In this document: piece by piece, positions 1-9,650 of the stretch
Layout of the letters: each line of letters starts with the position of its first letter
Position numbering within the stretch: position 1 is the stretch's first letter
NCBI RefSeq assembly: GCF_964020165.1
Contig: NZ_OZ026537.1
Span: 62,001-126,000, forward strand
Source: Buchnera aphidicola (Drepanosiphum platanoidis)
GTDB lineage: Bacteria; Pseudomonadota; Gammaproteobacteria; Enterobacterales; Enterobacteriaceae
Length of the DNA stretch: 64,000 nucleotides
Direction: 5' to 3'
The notes under the pieces: model-generated
Database searches by the model: none
Seen by the model: the letters and a program-made list of their open reading frames with translations, nothing else
Told to the model about the DNA's origin: nothing
Translations under genes and position numbers: made by a program

Positions 1-39
1 TACCACTTTTACAGATTTTAATAATAATTTATCTTTCAT
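1..39 (-). CDS. aroA: 3-phosphoshikimate 1-carboxyvinyltransferase, N-terminal start only
   Basis: Reading leftwards from an ATG at 39, thirteen codons run to the window edge and give MKDKLLLKSVKVV. This resembles the first residues of AroA (EPSP synthase), whose N-terminus has the form L-x-L-x-P-x-x-x-V before the GSKS motif. AroA lies directly downstream of serC in enterobacteria, which is the main support. It would supply the shikimate pathway towards chorismate, used by pheA further along the window. Only 13 residues are visible, so the call rests mostly on synteny. Confidence 0.55.
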   Translation of the reverse strand, partial: MKDKLLLKSVKVV

Positions 40-126
40 AATATTTGCTCTAATTTAAAATTTATAAAAATTTTTATAAAAATTTTAATAATATTTAGAA
101 TGTAACATAATATCTTATATTTAAAA

Positions 127-1221
127 TTAACCGTAAATTTTTTCAAAAAAAATCATAAATTTAACTAATTTTTTAACACCTTTAAAAGGCATAGAATTAT
201 ATATAGACGCTCTTAAGCCTCCTATTAAATAATGATTTTTTAAAAAAAATAATCCTTTTTTTTCAGATTCTTGTATAAACAAATTATCTAATTTTTCGTT
301 AGGTGTATTAAAAACTATATTCATTTTTGATCGATTTTTTTTTCCTACATTATTAAAATAAAAATCACTTTTATCTATAGTGTTATATAATAAATTTGAT
401 TTTTTACTATTAATTTTTTGAATTTTTTTTAATCCTCCTATTTTTTTTAACCATTTAAAAACTAATCCAGATAAATACCAAGAAAATGTTGTAGGTGTAT
501 TAAATAAAGATTCATTCTCTAGTAAAGTACTATAATTTAAAATTGATGGAACAATTTTATTATTAATATTTTTAATCAAATTTTTTTTTAAAATAATTAA
601 AGTAATTCCTGAAGGTCCTATATTTTTTTGAGCTCCAGCATAAATTAAAGAATATTTATTAATATTAATAACTCTAGATAATAATGTAGAAGAAAAATCT
701 CCTATAATTATTTTTTTTGAAAAAAAATTAGGTTCTTCATAAATTGAAATTCCTTCTATAGTTTCATTAGGACAATAATGAACATACTTTGATTCATTAT
801 TTAATTTCCACTTTTTCATTGGAATTATAATTTTTTTATTTTTTTTTAATTGTTTAACATTTATTTTATTTGCATTGCAATATTTTTTAGCTTCTAAAAA
901 TGCACTTTTTGACCAATAACCACTATTAATATAATCGGCTTTTTCATAATTGTTATGAATAAAACTCATAGGAATAGTAGAAAATTGACCTCTTGCACCT
1001 CCATGACAAAATAAAACTGCATATTTTTCTGAAATTTTTAATAATTTTCTTAAAATTTTTTCTGCATTTTTAATAGTATTATAAAAATTTTTGCTTCTAT
1101 GACTAATTTCAATAACTGAAAATCCTGTATTCTTCCAATTTAAAAATTCTTTTTGAGCTTTACGCATTACTGTTTTAGGTAACATAGCAGGTCCAGCGCT
1201 AAAATTATAAGTTTTGAACAT
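127..1221 (-). CDS. serC: Phosphoserine aminotransferase
   Basis: SerC converts 3-phosphohydroxypyruvate and glutamate to phosphoserine, and also serves pyridoxal phosphate synthesis. The 364 residues match the family length (E. coli 362). The N-terminus YNFSAGPAMLP is the family signature, and the PLP-binding lysine lies in YAGAQKNIGPSG near residue 196. The C-terminal GGLRASIYN is also conserved. ATG start. It is followed after a short AT gap by the aroA start, as in the E. coli serC-aroA operon, so the two are probably co-transcribed. No missing key residue was noticed. Confidence 0.96.
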   Translation of the reverse strand: MFKTYNFSAGPAMLPKTVMRKAQKEFLNWKNTGFSVIEISHRSKNFYNTIKNAEKILRKLLKISEKYAVLFCHGGARGQFSTIPMSFIHNNYEKADYINSGYWSKSAFLEAKKYCNANKINVKQLKKNKKIIIPMKKWKLNNESKYVHYCPNETIEGISIYEEPNFFSKKIIIGDFSSTLLSRVININKYSLIYAGAQKNIGPSGITLIILKKNLIKNINNKIVPSILNYSTLLENESLFNTPTTFSWYLSGLVFKWLKKIGGLKKIQKINSKKSNLLYNTIDKSDFYFNNVGKKNRSKMNIVFNTPNEKLDNLFIQESEKKGLFFLKNHYLIGGLRASIYNSMPFKGVKKLVKFMIFFEKIYG

Positions 1222-1399
1222 TTTTCACCAATTTTTCTAAAATTTTGTTTAAAAATATTTAAAACTTTTATAAAATAAATATTTATTTTATAAAATCTTA
1301 AAAATTAATTTTTTTAAAATTTTGTTAATAATTTTTTATTAATTAAATATTATTTTTAAAAAAAATTTAATAAATAATAAATGTAGTATAAATTATCAA

Positions 1400-2707
1400 T
1401 TATATTTTCTTCATGCCTTTCATATATCTTTTACATAATACTTTAGGTATATTAATACTTCCATTAGAATTTTGATTATTTTCTAGAATAGCAGCTAAAG
1501 TTCTTCCTACAGCTAAACCTGACCCATTTAAAGTATGAATATAACAATTTTTTTTTTTTTTTATATCAAAATATTTAGCATTTATTCTGCGTGCTTGAAA
1601 ATCAATCATATTAGAACAAGAAGATACTTCTTGATATTTTTTTATTGATGGAAACCATACTTCTAAATCATATGTTTTAAAAGAAGAAAAGCCTAATTCA
1701 CCTGAACACAACAATATTTTTCTATACGGTAATTCTAAAACTTGTAAAATTTTTTCTGCATGTTCAGTTAATTTTTCTAAACTTAAAAACGAATGTTTTG
1801 GATGCACAAACTTTACTAATTCTACTTTTTCAAATTGATTATTTCTAATTAACCCTTTATTATTTTTTCCATAATTTTTAGATTCAGATCTAAAACATGG
1901 AGTTTTTGAAATACACATCATTGGAAGTTCATGTTCTTTAAATATTTTATCTTTTGCAATATTTGTTAAAGATACTTCAGCTGTAGGAATTAAAAAATAT
2001 TTTTTTTCTTTATGTAATTTTTTTAAATTATTTTTAATAATTTTTTTTATACAAAAAAGATTTTTATAAAATTTAGGTAGTTGACCTGTCCCAAAAATAC
2101 TTGACTCATTAACTAAATATGGAACATAAAATTCTTGATAACCATGATTTTCTATATGAAAATCTATCATAAATTGACCTAACGCTCTATGTAAAAAAGC
2201 TAATTTTCCTTTAATAATAGCAAATTTTGAATTTGAAATTTTTGAAGCAACTTTCCAATCAAAACCTTGTATTGACTCACCTAATTCTACATGATTTTTT
2301 ACTAAAAAATTGAATTTTTTTTTTTTACCCCATGAAAATATTTTTTTATTATTAGACTTTTTAATTCCTTTAGGTGTATCTAATGATGGAATATTAGGAA
2401 TATAAGACATATATTTATAAATTTTATTCTTTACTTTAGATAATTTTTTTTTAAATAAAGTAAATTTGTCACTTAATTCTATTAAAATTTTTCGAATTTT
2501 ATTCTTTTTTTTTATTGATAAATTAATATTAGAAATAGATTTTGACAAATTTTTTTGTTGAAATCTTAAATTTTCAGTTTTAATTTGAATATATTTTCTA
2601 TTTTTTTCTAATCTTAAAAATTTTGAAACATCCAAATTAAAATTTTTTAAATATAATTTTTTTTTAAAAATTTCAGGATATTTTTTTAACATTTTGTAAT
2701 CTATCAT
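1400..2707 (-). CDS. serS: Seryl-tRNA synthetase
   Basis: This is a class II aminoacyl-tRNA synthetase charging tRNA-Ser. It has an N-terminal Lys-rich coiled-coil arm (about residues 25-110) and then the catalytic core. Visible motifs are TGQLPKF, IPTAEVSLTN, motif 2 as CFRSESKNYGKNNKGLIRNNQF, and motif 3 as HTLNGSGLAVGRTLAA. The open frame extends seven codons upstream to a TTG, but alignment with E. coli (MLDPNLL) puts the start at the ATG at 2707 (MIDYKMLKKYP). That gives 435 residues against 430 in E. coli. It lies upstream of serC on the same strand, separated by about 180 bp of AT DNA. Confidence 0.95.
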   Translation of the reverse strand: MIDYKMLKKYPEIFKKKLYLKNFNLDVSKFLRLEKNRKYIQIKTENLRFQQKNLSKSISNINLSIKKKNKIRKILIELSDKFTLFKKKLSKVKNKIYKYMSYIPNIPSLDTPKGIKKSNNKKIFSWGKKKKFNFLVKNHVELGESIQGFDWKVASKISNSKFAIIKGKLAFLHRALGQFMIDFHIENHGYQEFYVPYLVNESSIFGTGQLPKFYKNLFCIKKIIKNNLKKLHKEKKYFLIPTAEVSLTNIAKDKIFKEHELPMMCISKTPCFRSESKNYGKNNKGLIRNNQFEKVELVKFVHPKHSFLSLEKLTEHAEKILQVLELPYRKILLCSGELGFSSFKTYDLEVWFPSIKKYQEVSSCSNMIDFQARRINAKYFDIKKKKNCYIHTLNGSGLAVGRTLAAILENNQNSNGSINIPKVLCKRYMKGMKKI

Positions 2708-3034
2708 AGGTAAATTAATTCCGTTCAAAAAAAAATTAAAAATTTAAAAAAATTAAGTTATTATTGATATATAATTTTTTTAATTAAAGTAATTAATTAT
2801 TTATTTACAATTTTTAATTATTTAAATTAATTATTAAAAACAAATAATCTAAAAATATAAAAAATAATTTTTTAAAATTTAGAAAAATAACTTAAAATAA
2901 AGTATAATTTTATTAAATTTATTTTTAATTGTAATAATTTTTAATTTAATATACTACAATTTTTTTAATTAAAAATTTTTAAAAAATTTTTATATTGTTT
3001 AAACTCAAAATTAATCTTAAATATTTTTATAAAA
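2708..3034. other. AT-rich divergent intergenic region, serS/trxB
   Basis: About 330 bp between the divergent serS and trxB. It contains only A/T-dominated sequence with runs such as TTTTTTAATTAAAAATTTTTAAAAAATTTTT near 2960-2990. No ORF, tRNA or clear GC-containing hairpin is present. Promoters for both genes must lie here, but -35/-10 matches are not discriminating at this composition. Confidence 0.5.
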
Positions 3035-3991
3035 ATGAAAAAAAAAAAAAAAGTTTTAATTCTTGGATCTGGTCCATCAGGATATACTTCTGCATTATAT
3101 CTTGCTAGAGCTAATTTAAATCCTATACTTATTACAGGAAATTTAGTTGGAGGGCAACTTACTCAAACTAATAATATAGAAAATTGGCCAGGAAGTTATA
3201 AAAAACTAACAGGTTTTACGTTAATGAAAAATATGAAAAAACAAATATTAAAATTTAAAGTAAAAATTATCATGGATCATATTAAAAGCGTAAACTTTAA
3301 GAAAAAACCTTTTGAATTAATTGGAGAAAATAAAAAAAAATATTTTGCTAATTCAATTATTTTATCTACAGGCTCTTCACCAAGATTTTTAAACATCGCA
3401 TTAGAAAAAGAATATTTAGGAAAGGGGATTTCTACTTGCGCTATATGTGATGGATTTTTTTATAAAAATAAAGAAGTTGCTGTTATAGGAGGGGGAAATA
3501 CCGCAGTTGAAGAAGCTTTATATTTATCTAAAATTGCTAAATCTGTACATTTAGTTCATAGAAGAAAATATTTTACAGCTGAAAATATTTTACTTAAAAA
3601 ACTTTTAAACAAAGTAAAAAAAAAAAAAATTTTTTTATATAAAAATTATATAGTAAAAAAAATTTTAAAAAATAATAATTTAATATCAGGTATATTAATT
3701 CAAAAATATATTAAAAAAAATTCTAAAAAAAAATTGAAAATTTTAATTAATGGCATATTTATTGCTATTGGAAATATTCCAAATACTTCTTTGTTTAAAA
3801 ATCAAATAGATATGAAAAATAATTATATAATTACAAAAAAGTATTCAAAAAAATATATTTCTCAAACAAATATAAAAGGAATTTTTGCGGCTGGAGATGT
3901 TATAAACAACACTTATAAACAAGCAATTATAGCATCTGCAAGTGGGTGTATTGCTGCACTAGATGCAGAAAAATATTTAAATTCAATATAA
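3035..3991 (+). CDS. trxB: Thioredoxin reductase
   Basis: An NADPH- and FAD-dependent flavoprotein that reduces thioredoxin. The 318 residues compare with 321 in E. coli. The FAD-binding motif GSGPSGYTSALYLARA lies near residue 11, the redox-active pair is in CAICDGFFY near residue 137, the NADPH motif is GGGNTAVEEAL near 154, and the C-terminal FAD motif is FAAGDV. The start ATG at 3035 is followed at once by a run of 15 A residues encoding a Lys stretch, a likely spot for polymerase slippage. infA follows 53 bp downstream on the same strand. Confidence 0.96.
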   Translation: MKKKKKVLILGSGPSGYTSALYLARANLNPILITGNLVGGQLTQTNNIENWPGSYKKLTGFTLMKNMKKQILKFKVKIIMDHIKSVNFKKKPFELIGENKKKYFANSIILSTGSSPRFLNIALEKEYLGKGISTCAICDGFFYKNKEVAVIGGGNTAVEEALYLSKIAKSVHLVHRRKYFTAENILLKKLLNKVKKKKIFLYKNYIVKKILKNNNLISGILIQKYIKKNSKKKLKILINGIFIAIGNIPNTSLFKNQIDMKNNYIITKKYSKKYISQTNIKGIFAAGDVINNTYKQAIIASASGCIAALDAEKYLNSI

Positions 3992-4044
3992 AAAATTATA
4001 AAAAATAAAATTTTGTTAAATCTTAATTATGAGAATAAAATATT

Positions 4045-4263
4045 ATGTCTAAAGAAAAAATTATCGAAATGCAAGGAATTGTTATAGATACTTTACCAAA
4101 TACAACTTTTAAAGTAAAATTAGAAAATGATCATATAATTATTGCTCATATTTCAGGTAAAATGAGAAAAAATTATATTAGAATATTAACTGGTGATAAA
4201 GTTACTGTAGAGTTAACTCATTATGACTTAACAAAAGGAAGAATTACATTTAGAAGTAGATAA
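4045..4263 (+). CDS. infA: Translation initiation factor IF-1
   Basis: A 72-residue S1/OB-fold protein of exactly the E. coli length that binds the ribosomal A site during initiation. The sequence [11 protein letters not shown] and the C-terminal [11 protein letters not shown] are typical. It is one of the least diverged proteins in the window. It sits between trxB and aspS on the plus strand. Confidence 0.97.
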   Translation: MSKEKIIEMQGIVIDTLPNTTFKVKLENDHIIIAHISGKMRKNYIRILTGDKVTVELTHYDLTKGRITFRSR

Positions 4264-4329
4264 GAAAATATTTTTTAAAAAAATTAAAATTAATAGATTA
4301 AAATTAATAAAATATATTTTAGGATAAAA

Positions 4330-6066
4330 ATGAGAAAAAAATGTGGAAAAATTGATAATTATGACATTAATAAAAATATTTCATGTTATGGATGGATTAG
4401 TAAATATAGAAATATTGGAAAAATAATATTTATTAATATTAGAGATAATACAGGATTTATTCAAGTTGTTTTTAATAATACAAATAAAAAAATTTTTAGT
4501 TTAGCTCAATCTTTAAGAAATGAATTTTGTATAAAAGTTTCAGGATTTGTTAAAAAAAGATCTCAAAATAATAGAAATCTAAATGTTAAAACAGGAAAAT
4601 TTGAAATATATGCTAAAAAATTGAAAATATACAATAAATCTAAAAAATTTCCATTTAATGTAGATAACAAAAAAACAAAAAAAATAAATTTAAAATTTAG
4701 ATATTTAGATATAAGAATTAATAAAAAAATTATAAAAAATTTAAAAACTAAAAATAAAGTTATTCATATAATAACAAATTTTATGTATAAAAATAAATTT
4801 TTAAATGTAGAAACACCTGTTTTAACTAAATCAACACCAGAAGGAGCTAGAGATTATTTAGTTCCTAGTCGTATTAAAAAAAAAAATTTTTATGCATTAC
4901 CTCAATCTCCTCAAATTTTTAAACAACTTTTAATGATTGGAGGAATTGACAAATATTATCAAATTGCAAAATGTTTTAGAGATGAAGATTTAAGATCAAA
5001 TAGACAACCTGAATTTACTCAAATTGATCTTGAATCTTCTTTTGTAAACTCTAAAAAAATTATAAAAATTTCAGAAAAAATTATTCATGATATTTGGTTA
5101 AAAACAAAAAATGTAAAATTAAAAAAAATTCCTCGAATTTCTTTTAAAAAATCTATCAAAAAATTTGGATCTGAAAAACCAGATTTACGTTGTAACATTA
5201 AATTAATAAATTTAAAAAAAATATTTCAACATTATTCCTTAAAAAAAAATTTTAAACATATTATTTCTTTAAAATTCCCTAAAGGATCAAATGTTCATAT
5301 TAATATTTTAAAAAAATTTATTAATTTTTTTAAAAAAAATAAAATTAATAATATTACATTTATAAAAATAAAAAATTTTTCTTTAAAAAAATTTTCTATT
5401 TTTGGAGAGTTTTCAAAATTTTTAAGAAAATCAAGTATATTAGAAATAATTAATAAACATAAATCTAAAAATAAAGATTTAATATTTTTAGCAAGCAATA
5501 ATAAAAAAAATATTTATACAATATTTGGGGAAATAAGAAATAAAATTATAAACGTTATAAGAAAAAAAAAATCTAATAAATGGAGTCCAATTTGGATTAC
5601 TAAATTTCCATTATTTAAAAAAAAAAAAAATGATATTTTATCTTCTATGCATCATCCTTTTACAGCTCCTTTAAAAAAATATAATATAAAGGACATAAAA
5701 AATAATCCTGAAAAAATAATTTCTGATTCATATGATTTAATAATAAATGGACATGAGATAGGAGGAGGATCAGTCCGTATTAATAACAGAAAAATGCAAG
5801 AATTAATTTTTAAGATGATTGGAATTAATTCAAAAAAACAAAAAAAAAGTTTTAATTTTTTTCTAAAAGCTTTAGAATATGGAACACCTCCTCACGCAGG
5901 AATTGCTTTTGGGCTAGATAGAATAATTATGTTATTAAACAATACAAAAAATATTAAAAATACAATTGCTTTTCCAAAAAATACTTCATCTGTTTGTAAA
6001 ACTACAAATGCTCCAAATAAAATTAAAAAAACTGATTTAAATGATTTTGGATTAAAATTTTTATAA
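4330..6066 (+). CDS. aspS: Aspartyl-tRNA synthetase
   Basis: A class II synthetase for tRNA-Asp, 578 residues (E. coli 590). In order: an N-terminal OB fold for the anticodon (about 1-110), a linker, catalytic motifs with STPEGARDYLVPSR, LPQSPQIFKQLLM and CFRDEDLRSNRQPEFTQ, an inserted GAD-type domain that is highly Lys/Phe-rich and diverged (about 290-400), then GHEIGGGSVRIN and AFGLDRIIML. An AGGA at 4320-4323 serves as ribosome site before the ATG at 4330. All core catalytic motifs are intact and the divergence is concentrated in the insertion domain. Confidence 0.96.
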   Translation: MRKKCGKIDNYDINKNISCYGWISKYRNIGKIIFINIRDNTGFIQVVFNNTNKKIFSLAQSLRNEFCIKVSGFVKKRSQNNRNLNVKTGKFEIYAKKLKIYNKSKKFPFNVDNKKTKKINLKFRYLDIRINKKIIKNLKTKNKVIHIITNFMYKNKFLNVETPVLTKSTPEGARDYLVPSRIKKKNFYALPQSPQIFKQLLMIGGIDKYYQIAKCFRDEDLRSNRQPEFTQIDLESSFVNSKKIIKISEKIIHDIWLKTKNVKLKKIPRISFKKSIKKFGSEKPDLRCNIKLINLKKIFQHYSLKKNFKHIISLKFPKGSNVHINILKKFINFFKKNKINNITFIKIKNFSLKKFSIFGEFSKFLRKSSILEIINKHKSKNKDLIFLASNNKKNIYTIFGEIRNKIINVIRKKKSNKWSPIWITKFPLFKKKKNDILSSMHHPFTAPLKKYNIKDIKNNPEKIISDSYDLIINGHEIGGGSVRINNRKMQELIFKMIGINSKKQKKSFNFFLKALEYGTPPHAGIAFGLDRIIMLLNNTKNIKNTIAFPKNTSSVCKTTNAPNKIKKTDLNDFGLKFL

Positions 6067-6167
6067 AATATTTATTATAATATTATAATATAATTATAAT
6101 TTAAATTAAAACTTATTAAAAAAAATATTTTATAATAAATTTTTTTAAAAATTATAATTATATATAT

Positions 6168-7607
6168 TTATTCAACTTTTAAGATTCTAACAGTATTAGT
6201 CGTTCCTTTAATTCCCATAATATTTCCTTGGGTAACTATAACAATATCTCCCTTTAATAAATATTTTTTTTTTTTTAATAATAAAATAGCTTTTTTCGAT
6301 ACAACTAATCCTGATTTATTTGTTTTAAAGTATAAAGGTATAACCCCTCGATATAAAGCTGTTAAATTTAATGTTTTATGATTGTTAGATAAAGCAAATA
6401 TTGGAAGACCTGAAGTAATTCTAGAAGTAATTAAAGCTGTTTTTCCAGACGCAGTTAATGTAATAATAGCTTTTACTCCAATTAAATGATTAGCAGAATA
6501 CATAGCAGACATAGCAATAATTTCTTCAATACTTCTACAATAAATATTAATTCTATGTCTTGACACGTTAATACTAGGAACTTTTTCTGCTCCAATACAT
6601 ACTTTAGACATTGAATTTATAGTTTCTAAAGGATATTTCCCTGAAGCAGTTTCAGCAGATAACATTACAGCATCACTACCATCTAACACTGCATTTGCAA
6701 CATCCATTACTTCGGCTCTTGTTGGTGTAGCATTTAAAATCATAGACTCCATCATTTGAGTAGCAGTAATAACTACTCTATTCAATTGACGAGCTCTTCG
6801 AATTAATTTTTTTTGTACTCCCGCCAATTCTGGATCTCCAATTTCAATTCCTAAATCTCCTCTTGCAACCATAATTGCATCTGAAGCTAAAATTATTTCT
6901 TCTATAACACTATCATTCTTAACTGCTTCAGCTCGTTCAATTTTAGCAATAATTTTAGCTAAACTTCCAGCTTTTCTCATTAAAAATCTTGCTTTTTCTA
7001 CATCTTTAGAAGATTTAGGAAAAGATACAGCTAAATAATCTACATTAATTTTAGCCGCCGTAATAATATCATTTTTATCTTTTAAAGTAATTGATCCCGC
7101 ATTTAAACCCCCTCCTAATTTGTTAATTCCTTTGTTATTTGATAATTTCCCACCAATCAATATTTTTGAGAAAATTTGATATTTTTTAACACTAAATATT
7201 TTTAATTGAATCTTTCCATCATCTAATAAAAGAATATCATTTACATTTATATCATTTGTTAAATTTTTATAATTAAAACCTACTTTTTTATGATCTCCTA
7301 AAATATTTTTTAATTTATAATCTAACAAAAAATTTTTATTTTTTTTTAAAAAAACTACTTTATTTTTAAATTTTGAAATTCTAATTTTAGGGCCTTGTAA
7401 ATCTGCTAATAACGCAATATTTTTTCCAGTTTTTTTTATAATTTTTAAAGCATTTTTAGATCTTTTAATATGATCATTTGTACTACCATGAGAAAAATTT
7501 AACCGTAACACATCTACTCCAGAGTTAATTATTTTTTCTAATGTTTCTATTTTATCTGTAGATGGTCCTAAAGTAATTACAATTTTAGTTCTTCTTAAAC
7601 GTTTCAA
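6168..7607 (-). CDS. pykA: Pyruvate kinase (PykA type)
   Basis: Converts phosphoenolpyruvate and ADP to pyruvate and ATP. At 479 residues it matches E. coli PykA (480) closely, and much better than PykF: the N-terminus [16 protein letters not shown] and the C-terminus [10 protein letters not shown] are both PykA-like. The active-site segments [22 protein letters not shown] and [17 protein letters not shown] are intact. It converges with aspS and diverges from zwf, the arrangement of E. coli zwf-pykA. Confidence 0.95.
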   Translation of the reverse strand: MKRLRRTKIVITLGPSTDKIETLEKIINSGVDVLRLNFSHGSTNDHIKRSKNALKIIKKTGKNIALLADLQGPKIRISKFKNKVVFLKKNKNFLLDYKLKNILGDHKKVGFNYKNLTNDINVNDILLLDDGKIQLKIFSVKKYQIFSKILIGGKLSNNKGINKLGGGLNAGSITLKDKNDIITAAKINVDYLAVSFPKSSKDVEKARFLMRKAGSLAKIIAKIERAEAVKNDSVIEEIILASDAIMVARGDLGIEIGDPELAGVQKKLIRRARQLNRVVITATQMMESMILNATPTRAEVMDVANAVLDGSDAVMLSAETASGKYPLETINSMSKVCIGAEKVPSINVSRHRINIYCRSIEEIIAMSAMYSANHLIGVKAIITLTASGKTALITSRITSGLPIFALSNNHKTLNLTALYRGVIPLYFKTNKSGLVVSKKAILLLKKKKYLLKGDIVIVTQGNIMGIKGTTNTVRILKVE

Positions 7608-7909
7608 ATTTTTTATATACCTATTTTATATGTTTATAAAAATAACATTTTTTAAAAAATATTTTTTTAAAATTAATTTTTTATTAATATTAATATAATT
7701 TTATATTACTTATTTACAATAATAAAGATTTTTAATTCTAAGATTAAACGATTTTACAAATATTATTAATATATATTTTATTTTATTAAAAAATTTTAAA
7801 AATTTAAAACAAATATATATAATTATATATATAATATATAAAATTATTTAATTTTTTGTAACAAATAAATGCAATTATATTAAATTATAAAAATTAAGGT
7901 TATTAAAAA
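7608..7909. other. AT-rich divergent intergenic region, pykA/zwf
   Basis: About 300 bp of A/T sequence separating divergent pykA and zwf. No ORF or RNA gene is seen. Runs of TATATAATTATATATA near 7817-7838 are self-complementary but have no GC content. Both promoters must lie here. An AAGG at 7895-7898 precedes the zwf ATG. Confidence 0.5.
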
Positions 7910-9376
7910 ATGTCTCATAATAAAATAAAAAGATTTGATTTGGTAATTTTTGGAGCAAAAGGTGATTTAACTAAAAGAAAGTTAATTCCAGCATTCTATC
8001 AATTAGAAAAATTTAAAAAATTTCATAAAAAAACTAAGATAATTGGGGTGGGAAGAGCAACATGGAATAAAAAAAAATTTTTAAAAATCGTAAAAAAATC
8101 TTTAAAAAATTTCATGAATGATAAAATCAATTATAAAATATGGAAAAAATTAAAATCTAGAATTTATTTTTGCAAATTAGATATTAATAAAACATCTAAT
8201 TTTTTAAAATTAAAAAAAATATTGCAATCTAAATCTAAAAAAAATATTATTAATTATTTTGCTACTCCTCCTGATACTTATGCAAACATATGTAAAGGTT
8301 TAGCATCAATAAATTTTAATACATCTAATTGTAAAATTATTGTAGAAAAACCAATTGGAAGTTCATATAAAACTTCAAAAAAAATTCATAAAAAAATTAA
8401 TATTTTTTTTAAAGAAAAACAAATTTTTAGGATTGATCATTATTTAGGAAAAGAGACCATTATAAATTTATTTTTTTTAAAATTTTTAAACCCTATATTT
8501 TTCAATAATTGGAGTAATAAAACTATTGATCATATTCAAATAACTTTATCAGAAGAATTAGGAGTAGAAAATAGATGGAATTATTTTAATTCAATAGGAC
8601 AAACTAGAGATATGGTTCAAAATCATTTATTACAAATAATATCTATTCTTGCTATGGAAACTCCAATAAATTTAAATTTTAAAAATATTCAAAACGAAAA
8701 ATTAAAAGTATTAAAGTCATTACGAATAATTAATAAAAAAAATATTAATATAAAAACTGTTCGAGGGCAATATTCTAATAGTAATATTCATGGAATTAAA
8801 ATTCCAGCATATACAGAAGAATCAAAAATTTGTAATAAAAGCTTAACAGAAACTTTTGTTGCAATAAAAATAAATATAGATAATCATAAATGGTTTGGAA
8901 TTCCATTTTATGTTCGAACAGGTAAGAAGTTAAAAAAAAAAAAATCTGAAATCGTAATTGTTTTTAAATCTATTAAATTTAATATTTTTAAAAATAATAA
9001 AAAAAATATTCCAAAGAATAGATTACATATACGTATTCAACCTAATGAAGGTTTAAGATTATTTATATTAAACAAAAAACCTAGTTTAAATAAAAATATT
9101 AAATATAAAGAAATTAAATTATCTAATTCATATCATAAAATATTTAAAAAAAAATATATACATGATGCATATGAAAAATTAATATTTGAAGTAATTAGAA
9201 ATAAACAATCTTTATTTGTTAGTAAAAAAGAAGTTGAACAATCTTGGAAATGGATAGACTCTTTAATGAATGCGTGGAAATTAAAAAAATCTAAAGTAGA
9301 ACTTTATCAACCTGGAAGTTGGGGGCCTAAATCTTCAGAAAATCTTTTAAAAAAAAATGGTTATAATTGGTATTAA
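7910..9376 (+). CDS. zwf: Glucose-6-phosphate 1-dehydrogenase
   Basis: The NADP-linked first step of the pentose phosphate pathway. The 488 residues compare with 491 in E. coli. The dinucleotide-binding motif VIFGAKGDLTKRKL lies near residue 11 and the substrate-binding signature RIDHYLGKET near residue 173. GIPFYVRTGKKLKKK and the C-terminal PGSWGPKSSENLL are conserved. It supplies NADPH, probably for the thioredoxin reductase and fatty acid synthesis steps seen nearby. No truncation was noticed. Confidence 0.96.
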   Translation: MSHNKIKRFDLVIFGAKGDLTKRKLIPAFYQLEKFKKFHKKTKIIGVGRATWNKKKFLKIVKKSLKNFMNDKINYKIWKKLKSRIYFCKLDINKTSNFLKLKKILQSKSKKNIINYFATPPDTYANICKGLASINFNTSNCKIIVEKPIGSSYKTSKKIHKKINIFFKEKQIFRIDHYLGKETIINLFFLKFLNPIFFNNWSNKTIDHIQITLSEELGVENRWNYFNSIGQTRDMVQNHLLQIISILAMETPINLNFKNIQNEKLKVLKSLRIINKKNINIKTVRGQYSNSNIHGIKIPAYTEESKICNKSLTETFVAIKINIDNHKWFGIPFYVRTGKKLKKKKSEIVIVFKSIKFNIFKNNKKNIPKNRLHIRIQPNEGLRLFILNKKPSLNKNIKYKEIKLSNSYHKIFKKKYIHDAYEKLIFEVIRNKQSLFVSKKEVEQSWKWIDSLMNAWKLKKSKVELYQPGSWGPKSSENLLKKNGYNWY

Positions 9377-9650
9377 AATTATTATAATAAATTTTATTAA
9401 ACAAAATTTGTTAATTTAATAATTTTAAAAATATAATAACAATTTTTAAAAATTCTGAAGACTAATAATATTTTATATTTTTTAAAAAAAATTTGTGATA
9501 TTATAATTATAAATTATATAATTAATTTTAATTATTTTAATATATAAATTTATTTGAATATTTAATAAAATTTATTTTAAATTTTATAAAAATATTAATT
9601 CATAAATTTTAAAATATTAATTTTTTTTTTTGTATTAATCGGAGTATCTA